From: Candidatus Bathyarchaeota archaeon
Lineage (GTDB): Archaea; Thermoproteota; Bathyarchaeia; TCS64
Assembly: GCA_013619005.1 (NCBI GenBank)
Contig: JABXKY010000018.1
Location: forward strand, 1-11,182
Reading direction: 5' to 3'
DNA length: 11,182 bases
The notes beneath the pieces are model-generated. The model was not told the origin of the DNA. It ran no database searches and worked only from the letters and a program-made list of their open reading frames with translations. Position numbers and translations under genes: made by a program. Positions 6,378-11,182 of the stretch are shown here, in pieces. Position 1 is the stretch's first letter. Each line of letters starts with the position of its first letter.

Positions 6378-6824
6378 GTGAATGTTTTGGGCAAGCCAAG
6401 CAAGAAGGAGCTCAAAGGGAAGCTAAACAGGATGCAGTACCACGTCACCCAAGAGAGCGGCACGGAGCCGTCATTCAGTAACGAGTACTGGGACAACAAG
6501 GGTGAGGGGATCTACGTCGATATCGTAAGTGGGAAGCCCCTATTCAGCTCAAGGGACAAGTTTGATTCAGGATGCGGTTGGCCCAGCTTCACTAAGCCTA
6601 TCGAGGAGAGCGAGGTCAAGGAGCTGAGGGACTTGAGCCACGGTATGAACAGGGTCGAGGTGAGGAGCGAGGGCGCTGACTCCCACTTGGGGCACGTATT
6701 CAATGATGGTCCGAAGCCCACTGGGTTGAGGTACTGCATTAACTCCGCCGCTCTTGAGTTCATTCCGAGGGAAGAGATGGATGAGCGCGGCTACAGCGAT
6801 TATCTGCACCTATTTGACGAGTAA
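6378..6824 (+). CDS. msrB: Peptide methionine-(R)-S-oxide reductase, zinc-free type
   Basis: It reduces the R-epimer of methionine sulfoxide in proteins, using a thioredoxin-type reductant. It has 148 residues. Conserved blocks are [19 protein letters not shown] (21-39), [15 protein letters not shown] (44-58), SGCGWPSF (64-71), [20 protein letters not shown] (101-120) and INSAAL. C120 in RYCINS is the catalytic cysteine; C66 is the likely resolving cysteine, 54 residues earlier, matching the two-Cys MsrB layout (C439/C494 in Neisseria PilB). The two CxxC zinc motifs of E. coli-type MsrB are absent. The GTG at 6378 is chosen because it supplies the usual helix before QYHVTQ and fits the promoter distance; an ATG at 6382 is out of frame. 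There is no signal peptide, so it is cytoplasmic. It sits just before a thioredoxin/CcdA operon, which suggests a shared redox theme, though it has its own promoter. Confidence 0.95.
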   Translation: MNVLGKPSKKELKGKLNRMQYHVTQESGTEPSFSNEYWDNKGEGIYVDIVSGKPLFSSRDKFDSGCGWPSFTKPIEESEVKELRDLSHGMNRVEVRSEGADSHLGHVFNDGPKPTGLRYCINSAALEFIPREEMDERGYSDYLHLFDE

Positions 6825-6841
6825 CTTAAACCAGATACTCC

Positions 6842-6859
6842 TTTTTCACCATGTTTTTT
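6842..6859 (+). terminator. Two T-tracts after msrB, possible terminator overlapping the next promoter
   Basis: T5 at 6842-6846 and T6 at 6854-6859 lie 18-35 bases after the msrB stop, with no hairpin. The first resembles the tract at 5061. The second belongs to the presumed TATA box of the next gene, so the two functions may overlap. Confidence 0.3.
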
Positions 6860-6862
6860 AGT
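6854..6862 (+). promoter_or_regulatory. TATA-like element of the thioredoxin-ccdA operon
   Basis: TTTTTTAGT begins 32 bases before the ATG at 6886, the same leaderless spacing as the other units. It is less canonical than the other boxes. Confidence 0.45.
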
Positions 6863-6885
6863 AGTGGTTCCTGAAAAGTCTCAGA

Positions 6886-7407
6886 ATGAGTGAACAGAGA
6901 AGTCCTTTCTTGTACCTTGCGGTGGCCCTAATCGTGATCGTTGGGGGGTACCTTGTATGGTCCAACTTTGTAAAGCCCGATGGAACAGGCGAGATCGGAG
7001 TCAATATCGGTGACATGCTTCTCGACCAGGAGATTTTGGGAATATACGGTGAGACCATCCAGCTCAGTGATTACCGTGGAAGCGTGCTCGTGATTGACTT
7101 CATGGCCCCGTGGTGTCCCCCGTGCAAGGACCAGATACCTATCCTACGGGAGATAGAGGCCGTACCCGGAGTTGAGGTCGTCACAATAAACGTAGACTAC
7201 ACATACAACATGACCTCCCTCGATGAATTCGGGGAAGATGAGGGTATCACCTGGTTCTTCGGGCACAGCCCGATGACGGCCCTGGAGTTTGAGGTAAGCG
7301 CCATACCCACGATACTGGTGGTTGACCAGAACGGGCTCATCGTTCACAGGGGCTTCCTGACAACGTTAAATGAGTTCAACAGTATAATCAACCCGTTGCT
7401 GGGATAG
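6886..7407 (+). CDS. Membrane-anchored TlpA/ResA-like thioredoxin
   Basis: This 173-residue thiol-disulfide oxidoreductase is tethered by one N-terminal membrane helix (about residues 7-25, FLYLAVALIVIVGGYLVW). The short N-terminus has a Lys/Arg-poor start (MSEQRSP). No signal-peptidase or lipobox cysteine is evident, so it probably stays anchored with the catalytic domain outside. After a linker, the thioredoxin fold starts near 42. The active site is W76-C77-P-P-C80 within DFMAPWCPPCKDQ, and the cis-proline is P141 (AIPT). The WCPPC sequence is typical of TlpA/ResA/CcmG proteins. The region around TYNMTSLDEFGEDEGITW is the insertion seen in that group. The ccdA-like gene follows after only 2 bases, so electrons would come from CcdA. 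Clients might be secreted disulfide proteins or a haem-ligation step; no cytochrome c maturation genes are in the window. Confidence 0.92.
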   Translation: MSEQRSPFLYLAVALIVIVGGYLVWSNFVKPDGTGEIGVNIGDMLLDQEILGIYGETIQLSDYRGSVLVIDFMAPWCPPCKDQIPILREIEAVPGVEVVTINVDYTYNMTSLDEFGEDEGITWFFGHSPMTALEFEVSAIPTILVVDQNGLIVHRGFLTTLNEFNSIINPLLG

Positions 7408-7409
7408 CC

Positions 7410-8066
7410 ATGGAGTTCGCCAACCTCAGTCTAGCATACAGCGCGGGTCTATTGGCTGTGCTCGCTCCATGTGCGTTACCCATGCTCCCCAGCTTTGTTG
7501 CCTACTACATGAATGCTGAGGGCAAGGAGGGAAACCTGTTCTCAGCGATAACCTTCGGCTTGATAACCGTGCTTGGGTTCCTATCCGTTTTCATGGTAAT
7601 CGGAGTCCTTCCCAGCTTCGCGATCAACATGATATCCAGCAAGATCGATCTACTCGCGCCCTTCATAGGCGTTATTCTCATCATCCTTGGCCTCGGACAC
7701 ATGTTCACTGATTTCTTCTACAAAATACCTACCCTTTCCCTCGCCTCTCCTGAGGGGACTGGATACAAGTCCTTCTACCTCTATGGACTCGGGTATGGCG
7801 CCGCCTCCATGGCGTGCAGCTTCCCCGTCTTCGTGCTGCTGGTACTACAGGCCTCCACGGCGGGCGGTCTCATTGGAATCGTATCCATGTTTGCGGTCTA
7901 CGGATTAGGGGCTGCAACGGTCATTATACCGCTAAGCGTTGCCCTGACCTTCAGCAGGGAGCTCATCTACAGGAGGCTCATGCAGTTGATGCCATACATG
8001 AGGAAGATCAATTCGGCCATCCTGATAGTGGCTGGCCTGTACATGGTGCTGAGCTACTATCTTTAA
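7410..8066 (+). CDS. ccdA: CcdA/DsbD-beta-like transmembrane electron carrier
   Basis: This 218-residue integral membrane protein has about six hydrophobic segments. It belongs to the CcdA family, which passes electrons from cytoplasmic thioredoxin to thiol oxidoreductases outside the membrane. The two redox cysteines are present: C21 in LAPCALPMLPSF (segment 1) and C136 in ASMACSFPVF (segment 4), each in the family's small-residue/proline context, APC-ALP and AC-SFP. The loop KIPTLSLASPEGTGYKS (105-121) separates the two pseudo-symmetric halves. The length is typical of stand-alone CcdA, without the outer domains of DsbD. It begins 2 bases after the TlpA-like gene; no clear ribosome-binding site is visible, so translation may be coupled. 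Partnership with the thioredoxin is strongly suggested by the arrangement. Confidence 0.93.
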   Translation: MEFANLSLAYSAGLLAVLAPCALPMLPSFVAYYMNAEGKEGNLFSAITFGLITVLGFLSVFMVIGVLPSFAINMISSKIDLLAPFIGVILIILGLGHMFTDFFYKIPTLSLASPEGTGYKSFYLYGLGYGAASMACSFPVFVLLVLQASTAGGLIGIVSMFAVYGLGAATVIIPLSVALTFSRELIYRRLMQLMPYMRKINSAILIVAGLYMVLSYYL

Positions 8067-8067
8067 C

Positions 8068-8076
8068 GTAATATAC
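8068..8076 (+). promoter_or_regulatory. TATA-like element of the GH4-PIG-L operon
   Basis: GTAATATAC starts 29 bases before the ATG at 8097, immediately after the ccdA stop, predicting a leaderless message. An alternative box, CTTTAAC, lies at 8061-8067 and overlaps the stop. Confidence 0.55.
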
Positions 8077-8096
8077 CTAATCGCCTACCCGTAACC

Positions 8097-9377
8097 ATGG
8101 TAAAGATCACTCTCGTGGGCGCTGGGAGCAGCGTCTTCGGGTACAACAGCGTGCTTGACGCCGTGAACATCGTGGACCTCCACGGATCGGAGCTTGTCCT
8201 CCATGATATTGATGGGGACCGGCTTGACACCATGACCGGCCTAGTGGAACGGATGAACGATGATGTTGGCGCCAACATGGAGATATCAAAGACGTTGGAT
8301 CAGAGGGACGCCCTGGATGGCGCCGATTACGTTCTGATGGCCATCGAGGTGGACAGGATGAACAGGTGGCGCCAGGACTGGGAGATCCCCTTCAACCACG
8401 GGATAAAGCAAGTTATCGGGGAGAACGGGGGACCAGGCGGGCTTTTCCACACGTGGAGGAACCTGCCGCCAGTGCTTGAGATAGCCATGACCATGGAGGA
8501 TGTCTGCCCAGACGCGTGGTTACTGAGCTACACGAACCCTGTTCCAAGGCTCTGTCTGGCCATCAGCAGCTACACCTCCATCAAGAATGTGGGGTTGTGC
8601 CATGAGGTTGAGCACCAGTTACAGCGTCTTGCGCCGATGATGGGTGTCCCATCTTCGCTGGTCAACGTGGTTTCCGCTGGTCTGAACCATTTCAGCTGGT
8701 TCAAGGAGATGACCCTGACCGATGGAACCGATGCATACCCGCTGCTTGACGAGGCGTTCAAGGATGCAAAAGGATTCCAGCCCCTGTGCAGGGCAATGTA
8801 CGACAAGTTTGGACTGTATCCATCCACCGATGATAACCACATGGGCGAGTACCTGGCCTACGCCTGGGATATCACCCCTGAGAGGGATAGGGGGTTTAAC
8901 TGGATTGACAGGTGCGACGAGAACGGCCAGAATACTTGGCTAAAGAGCAAGTCCATCATCGACGGGAAGACCCCTCTGGACATCAAGGGAAAGCTGTCCG
9001 GGGAGCGGGCTATGCACATCATAGCCGGAATGATGAAGGGCTCGAACCACATGGAGCTGCAGGTCAACCTGCCAAACAGCGGACAGATCCCGAACCTCAT
9101 CAACGACGCTGTTGTGGAGACCCCCGCGGTGGTAACCAAGGGGGATATCAAACCCATCGTCGTCGGGGACATGCCAGAAGGGCTTGCAGCACTTCTCAAC
9201 ATCCAGATCCTGGTCCAGAGCATCGTTGTAGAGGCAGGCGTGTCAGGCGACATGGAGAAGGCCAAACAGGCGTTACTGGTTGACCCCGTGGTCCAGGATC
9301 ATGATGCAGCCTTGGCTGCCTTCGACGATCTGATGAAGGTCCACGCGGACCTCCTCCCCCAGTTTGAGGTGAGCTAG
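8097..9377 (+). CDS. Glycoside hydrolase family 4 (NAD- and metal-dependent glycosidase)
   Basis: GH4 enzymes cleave glycosides by an unusual redox-elimination route: NAD+ oxidises C3, a metal ion (usually Mn2+) stabilises the enolate, and the bond is broken by elimination. This 426-residue protein has the family length. It opens with the NAD-binding ITLVGAGSSVFG (4-15) and an acidic end of strand 2 (LHDID). IGENGGPGGLFHTWRNLP (107-124) is the conserved Gly-rich block. YTNPVP (145-150) holds the substrate-contacting N147. The metal-binding Cys-His pairs with a second His: C168 in GLCHEVEH, and H198 in GLNHFSWF. DNHMGEYLAY (246-255) is the later conserved block. Overall it looks closer to the alpha-galactosidase/alpha-glucosidase/galacturonidase side than to phospho-beta-glucosidases, but substrate and anomer cannot be fixed. 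There is no signal peptide. The next gene overlaps its stop codon. GH4 is mostly bacterial, so acquisition by transfer is possible; base use is not visibly different from its neighbours. Confidence 0.9.
   Translation: MVKITLVGAGSSVFGYNSVLDAVNIVDLHGSELVLHDIDGDRLDTMTGLVERMNDDVGANMEISKTLDQRDALDGADYVLMAIEVDRMNRWRQDWEIPFNHGIKQVIGENGGPGGLFHTWRNLPPVLEIAMTMEDVCPDAWLLSYTNPVPRLCLAISSYTSIKNVGLCHEVEHQLQRLAPMMGVPSSLVNVVSAGLNHFSWFKEMTLTDGTDAYPLLDEAFKDAKGFQPLCRAMYDKFGLYPSTDDNHMGEYLAYAWDITPERDRGFNWIDRCDENGQNTWLKSKSIIDGKTPLDIKGKLSGERAMHIIAGMMKGSNHMELQVNLPNSGQIPNLINDAVVETPAVVTKGDIKPIVVGDMPEGLAALLNIQILVQSIVVEAGVSGDMEKAKQALLVDPVVQDHDAALAAFDDLMKVHADLLPQFEVS
9366..9372 (+). promoter_or_regulatory. Shine-Dalgarno site for the PIG-L gene inside the GH4 end
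   Basis: GAGGTGA is a strong match to the archaeal anti-SD and is 4 bases before the GTG at 9377. It establishes the overlapping GTG start and shows the second gene is translated from a shared message. Confidence 0.7.
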
Positions 9378-10093
9378 TGCATATAGTACTCATCGGAGCT
9401 CACCCAGACGATGAGACGTTCGCCAGCGGGACCATAGCCAAGTACGTTGACAGGGGTCATAGGGCGACCATAGTCCACGCCACGAGGGGCGGTAAGGGTC
9501 ACTGGGAGATTCACAGCGATGAGCTAAGGGAGATCCGTTCAAGGGAGATGACTAAGGCAGCTGAGATCCTCGGTGCTGAGGTGATGTTCCTCGATTTCGA
9601 GGACGCCAGCGTGCCACAGGGAGACGTGCTCAGGGAGGCGTTTGTTAATGTCTACCGGAAGCTGAAGCCTGATATCGTTCTAACTTTCCACCCGCAGGTC
9701 AGTAGGGATGATCACAGGAGGGTCGGGGAGGCCGCCAGCGATGCCAGCCTCAAGGCGAGCCTACCCCTTCACGTCACCGGTCTGCAAGCTCACCGACCTG
9801 AGCCAGATATCTTCTTCTTCGGCGCACCGATATCAGGCCAGGAACCTGACACATATATCGATGTCACTGACTACATGGATGTCAAGATCGAGTCCTTCAG
9901 GCAGCATGTGAGTCAATGGCATGAGTGGGGGAAACCGCGGGAGGAGCAGGGAGATTATCTTGAAAGACTCGTTGAACGGTACACTCACAGGTTCAGGGAG
10001 CTGGGCAGGAAATCCGGGGTTGGCTACGCCGAGGCGTTCATAGGCAGGCCTGGCAGGAAATACGCCCATGACTTACTCCCATCCAGCCGATAG
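9377..10093 (+). CDS. PIG-L/LmbE family N-deacetylase
   Basis: PIG-L family zinc enzymes remove acetyl groups from N-acetylglucosamine-type sugars; members include MshB, BshB and the archaeal diacetylchitobiose deacetylase. This protein has 238 residues, typical for the family. The signature AHPDDE is at 8-13, giving zinc ligands H9 and D12, with D11 as likely general base. The third ligand is H113 in SRDDHRRVGEA. The N-terminus MHIVLIGAHPDD is the standard family opening, so GTG at 9377 is right. The GTG shares one base with the GH4 stop (TAGTG), and a strong ribosome-binding site precedes it. This points to co-expression and perhaps successive action on one substrate. No signal peptide: cytoplasmic. 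No mycothiol or bacillithiol genes are nearby, and archaeal context makes a sugar or lipid-linked glycan substrate more likely. The family is firm; the substrate is inferred. Confidence 0.92.
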   Translation: MHIVLIGAHPDDETFASGTIAKYVDRGHRATIVHATRGGKGHWEIHSDELREIRSREMTKAAEILGAEVMFLDFEDASVPQGDVLREAFVNVYRKLKPDIVLTFHPQVSRDDHRRVGEAASDASLKASLPLHVTGLQAHRPEPDIFFFGAPISGQEPDTYIDVTDYMDVKIESFRQHVSQWHEWGKPREEQGDYLERLVERYTHRFRELGRKSGVGYAEAFIGRPGRKYAHDLLPSSR

Positions 10094-10094
10094 T

Positions 10095-10101
10095 CTTTAA
10101 C
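10095..10101 (+). promoter_or_regulatory. TATA-like element of the amidohydrolase gene
   Basis: CTTTAAC begins 33 bases before the TTG at 10128, the same distance as for msrB, and lies just past the PIG-L stop. It supports a leaderless TTG start. Confidence 0.5.
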
Positions 10102-10127
10102 CCGGACATCCTATTTTCTTTTGTATA

Positions 10128-10994
10128 TTGTCATCGGTAGACACATCACTCTTGACGCGGCAGCAGGTCATCAGGGAGACAGGTCTCCCCAAGGTCGATT
10201 ACCACTGCCACATCAGCATAACCGAGTACAGCGATCCAGCGAACCCCACAATCATCGCTGTCAGCAAGGAGGAGTTCATCGCCGACCTACAGGAGGCCGG
10301 GATCGACAAGGCGGTGGTGCTAAGCGACAGACGCACCAGCCCCGAGCAGGTATCCGAGTTCTGCCGTCAGGACCCGTCAAGGTTCATCGGCTTCGGGTAC
10401 GTCAACGCCGTGCTCCACGGTATGGGCGAGGAGGTTCTACGTCAGAGGAACGAGCTGGGGCTATGGGGGTTGAAGCTGTACCCATGCAGCGACGGCTACA
10501 AACCCGATGACACCCACGCCTTCAAGGTCTACGAGGCCGCGTCAAGCATCGGAATGCCCATCATGTTCCACCACGCCGGGATGCCAGTCCAGTACGACTA
10601 CCTCTATCACACCGACCCCGCCCAGATCGATGTCATCGCCGAGTGCTTCCCCGAGCTCAAGATCGTGCTGGCCCACATCGGGTACCCAAGGGTTGACGAG
10701 ACCCTGTACGTCGCGAGGAAGCACAAGAACGTTTATTGTGACATCAGCTGGCCCTATGGGGACGTGAAGCACCCCAGCTTCACTTACCTGCTGTGGAAGG
10801 ACCTGCTGACTGCCCTGAACATGGGGGTGATGCACAAGATGATCTTCGGAACCGATTACCCAGGCGTCAGGCAGAGGCCGTACGTGGACATGCTCATGAG
10901 CATCAACAGGTACGCGCCCCACAGCGACCTGCACCTGCCAATGGACAAGGTGTCAAATATGCTGGACAAGAACGTCCAGCCGTTACTACCCTAG
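10128..10994 (+). CDS. Metal-dependent hydrolase, amidohydrolase-2 family
   Basis: This 288-residue TIM-barrel protein belongs to the amidohydrolase superfamily, nearest to the amidohydrolase-2 group (PF04909-like) that contains decarboxylases and lactonases or hydrolases. Metal-site residues are in order: H26 and H28 (VDYHCHIS), H148 (IMFHHAG), H183 (LAHIGYP) and D243 (FGTDYPG). GLWGLKLYP (111-119) is the strand where some relatives carry a metal-bridging Lys (K116) or Glu. The first ~20 residues, with DTSLLTRQQVIRETG, form a helix ahead of the barrel. The TTG at 10128 is chosen from promoter spacing and because no ATG or GTG in frame lies suitably upstream of the HxH motif. There is no signal peptide. 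It follows the GH4/PIG-L operon by 34 bases in the same direction but has its own promoter. Its stop codon interlocks with that of the converging nnr gene. Substrate unknown; a role with the sugar genes is possible but unproven. Confidence 0.88.
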   Translation: MSSVDTSLLTRQQVIRETGLPKVDYHCHISITEYSDPANPTIIAVSKEEFIADLQEAGIDKAVVLSDRRTSPEQVSEFCRQDPSRFIGFGYVNAVLHGMGEEVLRQRNELGLWGLKLYPCSDGYKPDDTHAFKVYEAASSIGMPIMFHHAGMPVQYDYLYHTDPAQIDVIAECFPELKIVLAHIGYPRVDETLYVARKHKNVYCDISWPYGDVKHPSFTYLLWKDLLTALNMGVMHKMIFGTDYPGVRQRPYVDMLMSINRYAPHSDLHLPMDKVSNMLDKNVQPLLP

Positions 10995-11182
10995 ACCCTG
11001 TGGCTGAGGCAATCCTCGACCACTTTCGGGATCTCTGCTAGGAGGTCCTCAGGCATAATATGGTACCCTTTCTTCTCGTAGACATTGTCTCCAGCCCTTC
11101 CGTTCAGGTACGCTCCCGAGCATGCGGCGTAGAATGGCTCCGTTTTCTGGGCCAAGTAGCCACCGACTAACCCAGTGAGCAC
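10991..11182 (-). CDS. nnr: ADP/ATP-dependent NAD(P)H-hydrate dehydratase, C-terminal part only
   Basis: This is the ribokinase-like dehydratase that repairs hydrated NAD(P)H, usually fused in archaea to an N-terminal epimerase. Only the last 63 residues are in the window; the 5' part lies beyond 11182. The visible sequence opens VLTGLVGGYLAQ, the continuation of the conserved GxGDVLTG motif whose catalytic Asp would be just outside. The GTG at 11180-11182 is therefore the Val of that motif, not a start. Next come AACSGAYLNGRAGD, then KGYHIMPEDLLAEIPKVV, the usual C-terminal helices of this family. The stop (10991-10993) overlaps the amidohydrolase stop (10992-10994) on the other strand. The identity comes from a short but characteristic stretch. 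Confidence 0.85.
   Translation of the reverse strand: MLTGLVGGYLAQKTEPFYAACSGAYLNGRAGDNVYEKKGYHIMPEDLLAEIPKVVEDCLSHRV

Noticed and set aside
10128..10994. Amidohydrolase as the third gene of the GH4/PIG-L operon
   Set aside because: It has its own TATA-like box at leaderless distance from a TTG start and a pyrimidine-rich gap, so it is treated as a separate unit, though read-through is possible.
11180..11182. GTG at the right edge as the start of a 63-residue minus-strand gene
   Set aside because: It is the Val codon of the conserved GDVLTG motif of NAD(P)H-hydrate dehydratase; the gene continues outside the window.
1..11182. Search for tRNA, rRNA, CRISPR repeats, insertion sequences, attachment sites or phage genes
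   Set aside because: No cloverleaf-like sequence, regularly spaced repeat, terminal inverted repeat, transposase or integrase was seen; gaps are all under 100 bases.

Overview
This window is a compact, almost fully coding piece of an archaeal chromosome. The archaeal origin rests on four points. It carries sn-glycerol-1-phosphate dehydrogenase, the enzyme that sets the stereochemistry of archaeal membrane lipids. It carries a Cdc48/VAT-type double AAA+ ATPase and an archaeal FEN-1 with a PCNA-binding tail. Nearly every promoter-proximal gene has an A/T-rich TATA-like element 29-34 bases before its start codon, the layout of leaderless archaeal transcripts. Arginine is written mostly as AGG and the coding DNA is moderately GC-rich. 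A Thermoplasmatota-like euryarchaeon is plausible because the ATPase resembles Thermoplasma VAT, but the phylum cannot be fixed from this stretch alone.

Layout, left to right. A 5'-truncated egsA (2-946) is followed by a probable operon (1039-4473) of a Cdc48-like unfoldase, a 69-residue basic winged-helix protein and FEN-1. Then come single-gene units: a flavodoxin-fold oxidoreductase with a four-cysteine cluster (4515-5054), a small PH-like protein (5109-5471) and an M55 D-aminopeptidase family protein (5503-6339). Next is a thiol-redox neighbourhood: a methionine-R-sulfoxide reductase (6378-6824), then a membrane-anchored TlpA-like thioredoxin and a CcdA-like electron carrier in one operon (6886-8066). 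A sugar-related pair follows, a GH4 NAD-dependent glycosidase overlapping a PIG-L family deacetylase (8097-10093), then a metal-dependent amidohydrolase with its own promoter (10128-10994). The window closes with the 3' part of a minus-strand NAD(P)H-hydrate dehydratase whose stop codon interlocks with that of the amidohydrolase.

How the genes fit together. CcdA would carry electrons across the membrane to the TlpA-like thioredoxin, which reduces thiols outside; MsrB repairs oxidised methionine inside the cell. The GH4/PIG-L pair looks like a deacetylate-and-hydrolyse route for an N-acetylated glycoside, which is an inference. No tRNA, rRNA, CRISPR array, insertion sequence or phage gene was seen. 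All gaps between genes are shorter than 100 bases and hold only promoter elements, ribosome-binding sites and short T-tracts.

Most families here are known. The less ordinary points are the Cys-type Walker A loops in both AAA+ domains of the Cdc48 homologue, its lack of a proteasome-docking tail, its TTG start, the small winged-helix gene inside that operon, and the GH4/PIG-L overlap.
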